Assembly (NCBI GenBank): GCA_964584785.1
Contig: CAZPBY010000037.1
Coordinates: forward strand, 11,474-75,473
Source: JAHFTY01 sp964584785
GTDB taxonomy: Bacteria > Acidobacteriota > Terriglobia > 20CM-2-55-15
Direction: 5' to 3'
DNA: 64,000 nucleotides
The position numbers were made by a program, and so were the translations under genes. This document shows, piece by piece, positions 35,139 through 43,550 of the stretch (position 1 is the stretch's first letter; every line of letters begins with the position of its first letter). Under the pieces are notes generated by a model. The model made no database searches and was not told where the DNA came from. It saw only the letters and a list, made by a program, of their open reading frames with translations.

Positions 35139-36084
35139 GGTCGGAGTTGGACAGGTGTTCGATGGTGCGAGATTTGAAGCCGCGCTGGGATTCGAGGATC
35201 ACGCGATCCTGCTCGATGACCTTGAAGTGCTGCCTTTCCCAGAAAGTCCGGTACAGAAATCGCCAGTAAGCGCGCTTCCAACCCTGAAGATTTCGATAGC
35301 GCAGAAAATAGACCAGCGAGCTGTTTTCGTCGATCGGAGTGCAGAAGCACAAGATTCGCAGAATCCCTTTCGGACCGAACGGAAGAGGAATATCGAGCCG
35401 TACCCACAGCGTGTCGCGGCCGAAGAGTTCCGACCAATCAAAGTTCACGCCGCGCTGTCCTTCGCGCTCGACGATGAATCCGTTGTCGGTGCGGGTGACG
35501 CGCATGTCGTCTTCGAGGGCGCCGCGGGAAAGCGTCAGCGATTGGCCATGCAGGAATGGGCCGTGCATGGGATCGGCTAGATTCTCGAGAACGAGAAGCC
35601 AGTTCGCGTCCCATGCCGATTCGCAGATGAAGCCGCTCCAGTTCGCGTTCTCCAATTCTTCCGGAATGACCAACTCCGGCACCGGTTCGCCCGGCTCGGC
35701 AAAGTATGTCCATACAAGTCCGGCACGTTCCTGCGTTTGAAATGTCGTCAAACACAGTCGGGGAGCCAGTCGCGACTCGGCGGATTTGCTCGTCGGAATG
35801 GAGACGCACTGTCCGGCGGCGTCATAGCACCAGCCGTGATAGGCACAGCGCAGCGTATCGTTGACGATCTTCCCAAGACTTAACTTCGCGCCGCGATGCA
35901 GACAGCGGTCATCCTGCACATGAATCTGCCTTTTCGAATCGCGCCAAACGACAACGTCCTGGCCGAGGCGTCGAAGGCCGACAGGAACATCCCTGACGAA
36001 ATCGGAACGGCTAATCGGATACCACATGTTCCGTAGTCCGAGTTTCAAATCGTCTTCGAATTCCACTGTGGGTCGAGTCGTCAA
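35086..36084 (-). CDS. Rieske non-haem iron oxygenase
   Basis: A 332-residue ring-hydroxylating-type oxygenase. The Rieske 2Fe-2S ligands are Cys61 and His63 (CLHRGA) and Cys80 and His83 (CAYHGW). The mononuclear iron ligands are His174 and His179 in ENLADPMHGPFLHG, with the bridging Asp171 before them. The length suits single-component-type or type-IA oxygenases such as vanillate demethylase and phthalate dioxygenase relatives. No ferredoxin or reductase is encoded next to it, so electrons must come from elsewhere. The start overlaps the SDR stop (ATGA, 36081-36084). Confidence 0.9.
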   Translation of the reverse strand: MTTRPTVEFEDDLKLGLRNMWYPISRSDFVRDVPVGLRRLGQDVVVWRDSKRQIHVQDDRCLHRGAKLSLGKIVNDTLRCAYHGWCYDAAGQCVSIPTSKSAESRLAPRLCLTTFQTQERAGLVWTYFAEPGEPVPELVIPEELENANWSGFICESAWDANWLLVLENLADPMHGPFLHGQSLTLSRGALEDDMRVTRTDNGFIVEREGQRGVNFDWSELFGRDTLWVRLDIPLPFGPKGILRILCFCTPIDENSSLVYFLRYRNLQGWKRAYWRFLYRTFWERQHFKVIEQDRVILESQRGFKSRTIEHLSNSDRGVNELRRFLRALRDRR

Positions 36085-36836
36085 TGGAAGACCAGGCCTC
36101 CGTCGGCAATGATGAGCTGTCCGGTAATGAATGATGCATCATCCGACAGCAGGAAGGAAACGAGTCCAACGATATCGGACGGCGAACCTTCGCGCGAAAT
36201 GGCGCGGTTCCCGATGTTCCATTCGCGCTTGGCCTGCGGAACTCCGGCAGTTGCTTCGTTGTCGAGAAGGCCGGGGGCGACGCAGTTGATGCGGACGCCG
36301 TCCGCTCCGAGTTCGCGAGCCATGGCCCGCGTAAAAGCTTCGATCGCGCCTTTCGACGTGACGTAGTGCAGCAGTTTGGGGCTGCCCCAGTGCGCGGTAT
36401 CCGAACTCACAGTCACGATGCTGCCTCGCCTCCGTTTCTGCAAGTGCGGGGCAACCGCTCGGCACGTCAGCCAGGTCCCGCGGACGTTGACGTCCATGAT
36501 GCGATCCCAGTTTTCGACCGTGATCTCGTTGTAGGCTGCACCACCGACGGAGTTCGCCAGCCCGGCGTTCGCGACGAGTCCGTCGATTTGCCCCCACTTG
36601 CGAAGCACGGCGTCCGCCATGGCTTCGGTGGATTCGGCGGAGGACACATCCGTGGGTACGAAGAAGGCTTCATGTCCGGCGCGCTTCAACTCATTCGCCG
36701 CATCGTTCCCCGACTCCTCGTGGATCTCGGCGATCGCAATTCGGGCGCCCTCTTCCGCCAGGCGCAACGCGTAGGCTCTTCCCAATCCACGCCCCGCACC
36801 CGTAATGATGATGACCCGATCGTGATGCCGAGTCAT
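36081..36836 (-). CDS. Short-chain dehydrogenase/reductase
   Basis: A 251-residue SDR oxidoreductase. The cofactor motif TGAGRGLG lies at about 12-19, NAG in VANAGLAN, the Ser in VTVSSDTAHWG, and the catalytic YVTSK. The C-terminal FLLSDDASFITGQ is typical of classical SDRs. Glu/Asp after beta-2 (IAEIHEES) favours NAD(H). It may oxidise a dihydrodiol or an alcohol made by the Rieske oxygenase encoded just downstream. ATG 36836 is preferred to the TTG 15 bases upstream. Confidence 0.9.
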   Translation of the reverse strand: MTRHHDRVIIITGAGRGLGRAYALRLAEEGARIAIAEIHEESGNDAANELKRAGHEAFFVPTDVSSAESTEAMADAVLRKWGQIDGLVANAGLANSVGGAAYNEITVENWDRIMDVNVRGTWLTCRAVAPHLQKRRRGSIVTVSSDTAHWGSPKLLHYVTSKGAIEAFTRAMARELGADGVRINCVAPGLLDNEATAGVPQAKREWNIGNRAISREGSPSDIVGLVSFLLSDDASFITGQLIIADGGLVFH

Positions 36837-36879
36837 AAGGATCCAACACAATCAAATCGATGACACAGCCTGGAAGGAA

Positions 36880-37020
36880 AATTTCGAAATCGAACGAGTT
36901 TTGCATTTCCAATCCGAAAGCCGAGATCCGATATTGGACTGCCCTGACTGTGCGTGAGTCCAACTTGAGATTTGTGTTTTCGGATCGGAAATGCAGGACT
37001 CGTGCATTTTCTAAATTCCC
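36880..37020. repeat. Imperfect long inverted repeat, AATCCGAAA family
   Basis: About 60 bases at 36877-36940 (with GCATTTCCAATCCGAAAG) are imperfectly complementary to 36957-37020 (with CGGATCGGAAATGC). The element lies inside the catabolic operon, between the cupin and SDR genes. Its core resembles the element at 39585-39720. Confidence 0.8.
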
Positions 37021-37032
37021 TCGTCGCCCTCA

Positions 37033-37524
37033 TCATTTGCCGCGGGCCTCGGCGAGCGGGCTGCCTTCGGGGTAATCGGGCAGCTGCGGTTTTTGAGCAC
37101 CCAGTAAGGTGAGAAACGATGTTTCGACCGATCCGTCATTTCTCACTCCGCGCCAGATTCCGGCCGGTATCCAGACCAGGTCGCGCGGACCGAGCGTCCG
37201 TTCGACTTCGGTGCTCCCATCCGACCAGATGCAGGTCAACGAGCCTTCGAGGACGAAAAAGATCTCTTCCACATCGGTGTGCAAATGGAGCGGACCTTCA
37301 TTTCCGGGTGGAAGGATCATCGTGCTCAGGGTGAAATGGCCGGCCTTGATAATGTTCGGATCATCGTGCGCGCCGGTTCCACCGCCGCCCACGTAACGCA
37401 TCTGAGCGCGGCGGTACTTCTGGTCGACCCTGGCCTGGAAACTCAGAACGTCCCAATCCGCACGCCGGTCCTTTAATCGCGCGATGAATTTGTCGATCTG
37501 ATCGATCTTCGGTACGTCATTCAT
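37033..37524 (-). CDS. Cupin-domain protein of the catabolic operon
   Basis: A 163-residue cytoplasmic cupin. Motif 1 is complete (PLHLHTDVEEIFFVLEG, with His, His and Glu). In motif 2 (PRDLVWIPAGIWRGVRN) the usual metal-binding His position is occupied by Arg. The metal site is therefore altered, and the role may be binding or isomerisation rather than dioxygenation. The start overlaps the stop of the extradiol dioxygenase gene (ATGA, 37521-37524). Upstream open frame to 37647 lies inside that gene and is not used. Confidence 0.8.
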   Translation of the reverse strand: MNDVPKIDQIDKFIARLKDRRADWDVLSFQARVDQKYRRAQMRYVGGGGTGAHDDPNIIKAGHFTLSTMILPPGNEGPLHLHTDVEEIFFVLEGSLTCIWSDGSTEVERTLGPRDLVWIPAGIWRGVRNDGSVETSFLTLLGAQKPQLPDYPEGSPLAEARGK

Positions 37525-38441
37525 TTCATCATGCCCCTGTTCGTTGCCCACCCTGGATCGGGTTCGCCGGCCATCGCCACGCGGACCTCGGGGTTCGGCG
37601 GCCCGGCCAGGCCCCATCGGTCGATCGCATCGGGAGATCGCGACCACACCTTCGGTTGATGCGCCGTTTCATTCGCGATGTAATCGATATCGCTGGTGTA
37701 CTCGGTGATATAGCCGAACGGATCTTTAAAATAACAGAATATGTTGTTTCCCGGACCATGACGGCCGGGTCCCCAGACCGGTTCCATTCCCACTTTTCGC
37801 AGGTTGGCCACACCGCGCATGATCTCGTCCACTCCGGAAACGAGATACGCCACGTGGTTGATCGACGCGTGCGGCGCCTGGTTGAACGACAGCGCATGAT
37901 GCTTGCTGTTGCAGCGGAGAAACACCATCTGATGCTCGCTCCAATCCGACACGCGAAAGCCGAGAACATCGGTATAGAAGCCGGCGGCGCGATCAATGTC
38001 CGGGGTGTTCAGGACGACGTGGCAGATCGAGGCCGGTTCGACGCGACGGGCTGTCCAGCCGCTCGTATGAGTCGCGACATCGGATGAAAGTTCGATGCAG
38101 CGTCCGTCCGGATCGATGAACTGTAAACCGTAACCTCCACCCGGTTCGTCCAGGGCGAGCGGGCCTTCGATTACTTGTACGCCTGCTTTCTTCAATTCCT
38201 GCGCAGCCCGATCGACTTCCGCCGTGTTTCGCATTCCGAAAGCGATGTGATGAATTCCACGCGCTTGCGATCGATGAAGACTGAGCAGATGAAACTCCGG
38301 AGAGGATCCTCTGAAGTAGACGCGGTCGTTGTCTTCCGCGACGGTTTGCAGCCCCCAGACGTTCGAATAGAACCGAGCGTGATCGGTGATGTTCGTTGAA
38401 AACAAGCCAATGTGGCGAATATGCGTGAGGCCCAACCCCAT
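37521..38441 (-). CDS. Extradiol (VOC-family) ring-cleavage dioxygenase
   Basis: A 306-residue protein with two vicinal-oxygen-chelate domains (about 5-125 and 135-265), like catechol 2,3-dioxygenase and 2,3-dihydroxybiphenyl dioxygenase. In the catalytic second domain the iron triad is visible: His141 (SICHVVLNT), His196 (INHVAYLV) and Glu247 (YITEYTSD). It should open a catechol-type ring next to the hydroxyls. It is the first gene of the operon. ATG 38441 gives MGLGLTHIRH; an in-frame ATG at 38480 would add 13 residues. The divergent terC starts at 38503, so the control region is short. Confidence 0.88.
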   Translation of the reverse strand: MGLGLTHIRHIGLFSTNITDHARFYSNVWGLQTVAEDNDRVYFRGSSPEFHLLSLHRSQARGIHHIAFGMRNTAEVDRAAQELKKAGVQVIEGPLALDEPGGGYGLQFIDPDGRCIELSSDVATHTSGWTARRVEPASICHVVLNTPDIDRAAGFYTDVLGFRVSDWSEHQMVFLRCNSKHHALSFNQAPHASINHVAYLVSGVDEIMRGVANLRKVGMEPVWGPGRHGPGNNIFCYFKDPFGYITEYTSDIDYIANETAHQPKVWSRSPDAIDRWGLAGPPNPEVRVAMAGEPDPGWATNRGMMK

Positions 38442-38502
38442 ACCTTCGAAGTACCACTTTTTGCAGTCGGTGGTAAACATCGATTTGGTAGACTCCGGCC
38501 AC

Positions 38503-39159
38503 ATGGGTTTTTTATGGCCTATTGTCAGCATCATCGTCATCGACCTGGTTTTGAGCGGCGACAACGCGGTTGTGATCGGGATGGCTGCGCATCGGTTGCC
38601 GCCTGGCCAGCGAAGAATGGCGATCATGATCGGCGGCGGAGCCGCAATCGTCCTTCGCATCGTCCTGACGTTGATCGCTGCGCTTCTGCTGAGGCTGACG
38701 GGTTTGCAACTGATCGGCGGTCTCCTGTTGATCTGGATCGGCTTCAAGCTGCTTGCGGCGGAAGAAGACGAGGCGAAAGGTGTGAAAGTCGCGCACAGCA
38801 TGAAGGACGCGATCTTCACGATACTTCTGGCGGACTTCATCATGAGTCTGGACAACGTGCTTGGCGTTGCGGCCGCAAGCGAGGGACACTTGGGGCTGCT
38901 GACGTTCGGGCTCGTATTCAGCATGGCAATTCTGATGTTCATGGGCAGCCTCGTCGCAAGCATGATCAACAGGTTTGCATGGCTTGCCTATGTGGGGGCC
39001 GCGGTCATCATATGGACGGGCTCACATATGATGTTTAAAGACGCACTCGTTCAAAAAGTCGACCTTGGTACCGCGGTCGAATACGCAATCATCGTTTCAG
39101 TGACCGCGGGCACGCTGGTGTTCGCACACTGGTTTCATCGAATTCGAGAAAAGGAGTAG
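38503..39159 (+). CDS. TerC-family integral membrane protein (YjbE-like)
   Basis: A 218-residue membrane protein with seven predicted helices. The TerC signatures are present: IDLVLSGDNAVVIGMAAH (helix 1-2) and DFIMSLDNVLGVAAA (helix 4-5), both with the acidic D-N pairs thought to bind metal. Members export manganese or contribute to tellurite resistance. The ATG at 38503 begins MGFLWPIVSIIVI; the longer open frame would run into the divergent operon. It is co-transcribed with the GlcG-like gene 2 bases downstream. No yybP-ykoY-type riboswitch is evident upstream in the 60-base gap. Confidence 0.88.
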   Translation: MGFLWPIVSIIVIDLVLSGDNAVVIGMAAHRLPPGQRRMAIMIGGGAAIVLRIVLTLIAALLLRLTGLQLIGGLLLIWIGFKLLAAEEDEAKGVKVAHSMKDAIFTILLADFIMSLDNVLGVAAASEGHLGLLTFGLVFSMAILMFMGSLVASMINRFAWLAYVGAAVIIWTGSHMMFKDALVQKVDLGTAVEYAIIVSVTAGTLVFAHWFHRIREKE

Positions 39160-39161
39160 GA

Positions 39162-39575
39162 ATGGAATCGCTCAGATCCACGAAATACATCACGCTTGAA
39201 GGCGCGAAGAGAATGATGGCGGCGGCGGAAGCCGAAGCCCGCAGGAACAACTGGAACGTGGCGATCGCGATCGTCGATGCCGCGGGAAATCTGCTCATGT
39301 TTCAGAAGCTCGACGAGACTCAATCCGGCAGCATCGCCATCTCGATCGGCAAAGCCCGAAGCGCCGCCGCGTTCAAGCGTCCGACCAAGGCGCTCGAGGA
39401 AATCATCGCGGGAGGCCGGTCGGTCTTTCTCGCGGTCGCGGATCTGACACCGCTGCAGGGCGGCCTTCCTGTTGTCGTCGACGGCCAGGCGATCGGTGCC
39501 GTTGGCGTCAGCGGGGTCTTGTCGTCGCAGGACGAACAAGTCGCCCAGGCCGCCCTGGATGGACTGCAACGATAG
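39162..39575 (+). CDS. GlcG/HbpS-family haem-binding-like protein
   Basis: A 137-residue protein with the GlcG/HbpS fold. TLEGAKRMMAAAEAEA opens it, then the WNVAIAIVDAAGNLLMFQKLDET strand pair and KARSAAAFKRPT. LPVVVDGQAIGAVGVSGV closes it. Some members bind haem or cobalamin; many are uncharacterised. Ribosome-binding site AAGGAG (39151-39156) overlaps the end of terC, 5 bases before the ATG, so the two are coupled. Confidence 0.85.
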   Translation: MESLRSTKYITLEGAKRMMAAAEAEARRNNWNVAIAIVDAAGNLLMFQKLDETQSGSIAISIGKARSAAAFKRPTKALEEIIAGGRSVFLAVADLTPLQGGLPVVVDGQAIGAVGVSGVLSSQDEQVAQAALDGLQR

Positions 39576-39584
39576 ATCAGAGAG

Positions 39585-39720
39585 GGGAATTTCGAAATCG
39601 GACGACGGGAAATTCTAATCCGAAATCCGAAATCTCAAATCGGACCGCGTGCCGCCGACAACTCGAGTCCAATTTCGGATTTCGGATTAGAACTTCACTT
39701 CGACCGATTTCAAAATTCCC
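39585..39720. repeat. Imperfect long inverted repeat, AATCCGAAA family
   Basis: GGGAATTTCGAAATCGG at the left and CCGATTTCAAAATTCCC at the right form the ends. Internally CTAATCCGAAATCCGAAAT pairs with ATTTCGGATTTCGGATTAG. It fills the space between convergent genes (GlcG-like and rsgA) and has no coding capacity. It is related to 36880-37020. Confidence 0.88.
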
Positions 39721-39726
39721 AAAGCC

Positions 39727-40773
39727 CTACCCGCGGTCCCTAAGTTTGTACATCTCCTTGTGCGCCTTGTGCAGCCGCTTCCATCGCTTGTTCTCCTCCA
39801 CGCGGGCGAGCACGTCTTGCTTGCGGGCGAGGTAGCTCAGCTCGCGGCGAAGTTTTAGATAGCTCTCGAAGCGATCCGCGTTCAAGCGGCCTTTGTTTAT
39901 TGCCCCACGCACAGCACAGCCGGGTTCCGAGTCATGCCGGCAGTCGCGAAACCGGCAGCCCTCAGCCAGTGCTTCGATGTCCTCAAACGAGCTGGACAGG
40001 CCGGCATCGACATCCCAAAGCTGCAGCTCGCGCATTCCCGGAGTGTCGATCAACATTCCGCCCGACGGCAGAACGAATAGTCGCCGGGCGGTTGTAGTGT
40101 GTCGTCCGCGATCATCGTCCTCACGGATGCCCGCGATCTTCTGCACCGGCCGTCCAAGAAGGTGATTGATGAGCGTCGACTTTCCGACACCCGACGACCC
40201 GAGCAAGACAATCGTTTCACCCGCTCGCAGATACGACTCGACGTGCTCCAGGCCGCTGCGCGTGATCACGCTGATCGCGTGAATGGGAACGCCGGGCGCA
40301 ACGCCGGCAACCGCTCCCATAGCGGCGGTCGCGTCGTTGCAGAGGTCCGACTTACTGAGCAGGATCACAGGCTGTGCCCCGCTCTCCCACATGATCGCGA
40401 GGTATCGCTCGACCCGGCGTGCGTTCAGATCACCATTCAGCGAAGTCAAAAGGAACGCCGTATCGATATTCGCCGCGACGATCTGCTCGACGGTTTCATC
40501 CCCCGCGGCTTTCCGCGAGAACTTACTCTTTCGCGGAAGCACGTGGTGAATCGAGCCATGCGTGTCGATAAGAACCCAATCCCCGATGGCAGGCCAATCT
40601 CCGCCTGCGTGCCGAAGGCGTCCGGTCAACTCGGCATGGATTTCTCCGGCGTTACCGGCAACACGATAAGCGGATCTCTGGACTTCGACGACTCGCGCCG
40701 GATGCAGTCGTTCATCCGGCGGTACTTGTTGGCTGAAAAACGGACTCCAACCCAATGCGTCTAATCGGGACAC
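39727..40773 (-). CDS. rsgA: Ribosome small-subunit-dependent GTPase A
   Basis: A circularly permuted GTPase that matures the 30S subunit. It is 348 residues. The order is an OB-fold N-terminus, G4 (ILLSKSDL) before G1 (LLGSSGVGKSTLI), then G3 (DTPGMREL). The C-terminal zinc-binding region (CRFRDCRHDSEPGC) has the Cys/His ligands. A basic tail rich in Lys and Arg follows. The ATG at 40773 begins MSRLDALGWSPFF. It is a single gene, divergent from ompH. Confidence 0.93.
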   Translation of the reverse strand: MSRLDALGWSPFFSQQVPPDERLHPARVVEVQRSAYRVAGNAGEIHAELTGRLRHAGGDWPAIGDWVLIDTHGSIHHVLPRKSKFSRKAAGDETVEQIVAANIDTAFLLTSLNGDLNARRVERYLAIMWESGAQPVILLSKSDLCNDATAAMGAVAGVAPGVPIHAISVITRSGLEHVESYLRAGETIVLLGSSGVGKSTLINHLLGRPVQKIAGIREDDDRGRHTTTARRLFVLPSGGMLIDTPGMRELQLWDVDAGLSSSFEDIEALAEGCRFRDCRHDSEPGCAVRGAINKGRLNADRFESYLKLRRELSYLARKQDVLARVEENKRWKRLHKAHKEMYKLRDRG

Positions 40774-40938
40774 GACAATCTCTCCTTATGAAAGGCTGAT
40801 GAAGTTAGGAAATGTTCAGGCCGCGATTACGCCGGAACGCCGGCGGCAATGGCCCGGAAAGATGTCGAATAGGTCATAGGCACTCCAGTAATTTACAATA
40901 GAGAGATTACCGCGATTGCGGTTTTTAGAGGTGGCGAG

Positions 40939-41493
40939 ATGGGGAAATCCAAATCATGGTTGATCGCGGCGGCTACGGCATCATGCCTGGTCCCGGCAAC
41001 TTTATCCGCGCAGGCGCTAAAGATCGGTGTTGTCGATATGCAGCGCGCAATCGTGCAAACCGTCGAAGGCAAGAAGGCGGAAGCCGCGTTCACGGCTCGA
41101 CTCGAAGAACATCGAAAGAATATTGAAGGCAGGCAAAAACAGATCGAAGACGCGCAGAATAAACTGAAAACTCAGGACCGGCTCCTGGACGATAAAGTCC
41201 GGGCCGAACGCACGAGAGACATCGAGCGGCAAACAACCGATCTCAATCGGATTCAGGAAGACGCCCAACGCGACCTCGAAACCCTTCGTAACGATCTTAT
41301 GAAGCCAATCGCCGAGGTGGCGGAGAGTGTTGTGAACGCCTACGCCAAGGAGCAAAACTTCTCAATCATCATCGACAGGTCCAACCCGCAAAACGATTCG
41401 ATTCTCTATGTGAACGAGAACATCGAAATCACCAACATCATCGTCAAACGCATCGACACCGAGTTGGCGAAAGCGGCTCCTAAGAAACCCTGA
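40939..41493 (+). CDS. OmpH/Skp-family periplasmic chaperone
   Basis: A 184-residue chaperone for unfolded outer-membrane proteins. The signal peptide ends near LSAQA, then KIGVVDMQRAI starts the small beta-sheet core. A long charged coiled coil (about 55-125) forms the tentacles, and FSIIIDRSNPQNDSILYVNEN returns to the core. It would hand barrel proteins such as LptD to the BAM complex. A TACAAT lies at 40894-40899, and AGAGGTG precedes the ATG. No bamA or lpxD is adjacent, although Skp is often beside them. Confidence 0.88.
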   Translation: MGKSKSWLIAAATASCLVPATLSAQALKIGVVDMQRAIVQTVEGKKAEAAFTARLEEHRKNIEGRQKQIEDAQNKLKTQDRLLDDKVRAERTRDIERQTTDLNRIQEDAQRDLETLRNDLMKPIAEVAESVVNAYAKEQNFSIIIDRSNPQNDSILYVNENIEITNIIVKRIDTELAKAAPKKP

Positions 41494-41507
41494 GGGTTCG
41501 AGTTATC

Positions 41508-41539
41508 GTCACGAAGCCCGTCGCTGCGGGCCTCGTGAC
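41508..41539. repeat. Short palindrome, GAAGCCCGTCGC family; probable bidirectional terminator
   Basis: GTCACGAAGCCCG (41508-41520) pairs with CGGGCCTCGTGAC (41527-41539) with one mismatch around a 6-base loop. It lies in the 53-base gap between two convergent genes. Confidence 0.88.
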
Positions 41540-41546
41540 GGGCTAC

Positions 41547-42605
41547 TCACTTTCGCCGGTTGGGCATGTCCATAACTTCGTACATTCGCGATACCCACTG
41601 AGCATTTACCCCGAGTCCTTGAATTGTCGGGAAGTCTGGCTGGTGTGAAGTCATGTCGACGCGCTTTGCGGCATCCTCTGCCGAGACACCTTGCTGTTTC
41701 AGCCGTCCGACCTGCGTCCAGATATCGCGGAGGTAAGACTGATACGCGGTGATTTTTTCTTTCCCGGTGAACGCTTCGCCGTGACCGGGAAGAACGGTGT
41801 CGAAATCGAGTTTCTTCAGTTCGTCGAGCGTGTTGACCCACTCATCCGGGAAACCGTCGACCATGTTGGATGTGCCGTTCGTCATCAGGTCGCCGCTGCA
41901 AAGAATGCGCTCCGTGGGAAGGAACACGACAACGTCACCGCCGGTGTGCCCGCGGCCGAGATAAAGCAGCTGGATTTCGCGGTTGCCGCGGAAAATCGTC
42001 AACTTGTCTTTCAGCGTAACATTCGGCGGCACTGCCTGCACCTCCGCCTGCGACGCTCGATTGGCTTCGGCCGCTTCGAGTTGTGCCTGCAGCTGATCCT
42101 TTCGTGCAGAATCGGTCTCGGCCGCCAGCCTCGTCTTCAGAGTCTCGATTCCAGCGGGCAATCCGGCGAGGTAGCTCGAAAAGAGTTTGTTTTCCTTGTC
42201 GTGCAGAAGCACGTCGCGCGTGAACTCGTGGCCGATGATCTCGACGCCTTCACCGAAAATCTGGGAGCCATGCGCGTGATCATAGTGGAAGTGCGTGATG
42301 ATGACGTGACGCACCGGTTTCGGCGTGATCGATTTCAACTCGTCCAGCAAAACCCAGGCAGCGGCCGGCGAGATGTGCGAATCCACCAACGTTACGTCTT
42401 TCTCATTGATGATGATCGAGGAGTTCGCACCGACGGTGAGCGCCCCGGTTCCAACGGCATGATAAATGTCGTCGCGGATTTTGTTGAACCGGTATGCCCT
42501 GGTCTTCTGAAGAACTCCGGCGGGCTTTGGAGTCCGCATCTGAGCGGCGGCGATACCGAACGCAATTATGAAGGCAGCCAGGAATCCTTTCGATAGTCGC
42601 GACAT
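41547..42605 (-). CDS. Exported metallo-beta-lactamase-fold hydrolase
   Basis: A 352-residue zinc hydrolase with a signal peptide (residues about 1-21, FIIAFGIAAA). The metal motif is ITHFHYDHAHG. GHTGGDVVVF and LPGHGEAF supply later His ligands. A helical insert of about 50 residues (QAQLEAAEANRASQAEVQ) lies in the middle. It is closest in layout to glyoxalase-II/SoxH-like proteins rather than true beta-lactamases. A perfect AGGAGG lies 6 bases before the ATG. Confidence 0.85.
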   Translation of the reverse strand: MSRLSKGFLAAFIIAFGIAAAQMRTPKPAGVLQKTRAYRFNKIRDDIYHAVGTGALTVGANSSIIINEKDVTLVDSHISPAAAWVLLDELKSITPKPVRHVIITHFHYDHAHGSQIFGEGVEIIGHEFTRDVLLHDKENKLFSSYLAGLPAGIETLKTRLAAETDSARKDQLQAQLEAAEANRASQAEVQAVPPNVTLKDKLTIFRGNREIQLLYLGRGHTGGDVVVFLPTERILCSGDLMTNGTSNMVDGFPDEWVNTLDELKKLDFDTVLPGHGEAFTGKEKITAYQSYLRDIWTQVGRLKQQGVSAEDAAKRVDMTSHQPDFPTIQGLGVNAQWVSRMYEVMDMPNRRK

Positions 42606-42637
42606 GGGTATCCTCCTCAGGCGCTATACTGAACGGA

Positions 42638-43453
42638 ATGGCGACCAATCAAAATACCGCACACGACCTCGATTACAAAGGTTATCTGCAGCTGGACACT
42701 CTACTGGATCTTCAGCGTCCGCTTGCCGATCCCGGCTGTCACGACGAGATGCTTTTCATCGTGATCCACCAGGTCTTCGAGTTATGGTTTCGTCTGATGA
42801 TCCATGAAATCGACCGTGTCTTTGCGCTGCTGGATGAAGGCGACACGCGGGAAAGCGAGCGGATTGTCCGCCGGCTGACATCGATTGTCCGGCTGTTCAT
42901 CCCAAAGCTCAGCGTTCTTGAAACGATGATCCCCTCCGACTTCATCAAATTCCGCGATCTGCTCAAACCGGCCAGCGGTTTTCAATCGTTTCAATTCCGC
43001 GAAGTCGAGTTCGCGTCCGGGCTGAAGGATGCGCGATACATCGCCATGTTCCAGTCCGACCCGGAAGGAAAGGCGCGGCTGACGAAGCGCCTGAACGAGC
43101 CGTCCATGTGGGATCGCCTGATGACGCTGCTGAAACGCAGAGGCTGTGACGTGCAGGATGAGCGCGCGCAGATCGAAACGGTTGTCGGGCTCTATCGCCG
43201 GGGCGGAGATCACGACCTGCGGATGCTTTGCGAAGCCCTGATCGAATACGACGAGATGTTTTCGTTATGGCGTGAACATCACGTGCGGATGGCTCAGCGC
43301 ATGATCGGTGGGAAACCGGGAACCGGGCAGAAGGTTGCGGAACAGGCGTACGGTAAGGCGGGACCGATGGGAACAATGGGCGTCGATTACCTGGCAACGA
43401 CGCTCAACAAGCGCTTCTTTCCGGTCCTGTGGGCGGCCCGCACCGAGATGTAA
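42638..43453 (+). CDS. Tryptophan 2,3-dioxygenase
   Basis: The haem enzyme that opens the indole ring of tryptophan to N-formylkynurenine. It is 271 residues, typical of bacterial TDO. The N-terminal DYKGYLQLDTLLDLQ and FIVIHQVFELWFRLMIHE (with the substrate-contact His) are present. The C-terminal WREHHVRMAQRMIGGKPGTG includes the proximal haem His. It starts 32 bases from the divergent MBL-fold gene. No kynureninase or formamidase is next to it, so it stands alone here. It is followed immediately by a long palindrome. Confidence 0.95.
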   Translation: MATNQNTAHDLDYKGYLQLDTLLDLQRPLADPGCHDEMLFIVIHQVFELWFRLMIHEIDRVFALLDEGDTRESERIVRRLTSIVRLFIPKLSVLETMIPSDFIKFRDLLKPASGFQSFQFREVEFASGLKDARYIAMFQSDPEGKARLTKRLNEPSMWDRLMTLLKRRGCDVQDERAQIETVVGLYRRGGDHDLRMLCEALIEYDEMFSLWREHHVRMAQRMIGGKPGTGQKVAEQAYGKAGPMGTMGVDYLATTLNKRFFPVLWAARTEM

Positions 43454-43543
43454 CCACGAAGCCCGTCGCTGCGCTCCGGGTTCCGAACACTTGGCGTTAG
43501 TGGAGAACGTTCAGAACCCGAAGCGCAGCGACGGGCTTCGTGG
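43454..43543. repeat. 30-bp-arm inverted repeat, GAAGCCCGTCGC family
   Basis: The arms at 43454-43483 and 43514-43543 match at 29 of 30 positions, with core GAAGCCCGTCGCTGCGCTCC. The left arm starts right after the TDO stop codon. It fills the gap between two convergent genes. Confidence 0.9.
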
Positions 43544-43550
43544 AACATTG

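Noticed and set aside
37521..38969. Full-length open frame of 482 residues for the extradiol dioxygenase
   Set aside because: The first 160-180 residues lie antisense to terC and have no domain character; the protein begins at 38441 or 38480.
40905..40925. Terminator-like ACCGCGATTGCGGTTTTT before ompH
   Set aside because: The stem is only five pairs and lies close to the ompH start, downstream of a likely -10; too weak to call as a terminator or attenuator.
41547..42605. Antibiotic-resistance beta-lactamase
   Set aside because: It has the metal motif of the fold but a long helical insert and a layout like glyoxalase-II-type enzymes; no evidence for beta-lactam activity.
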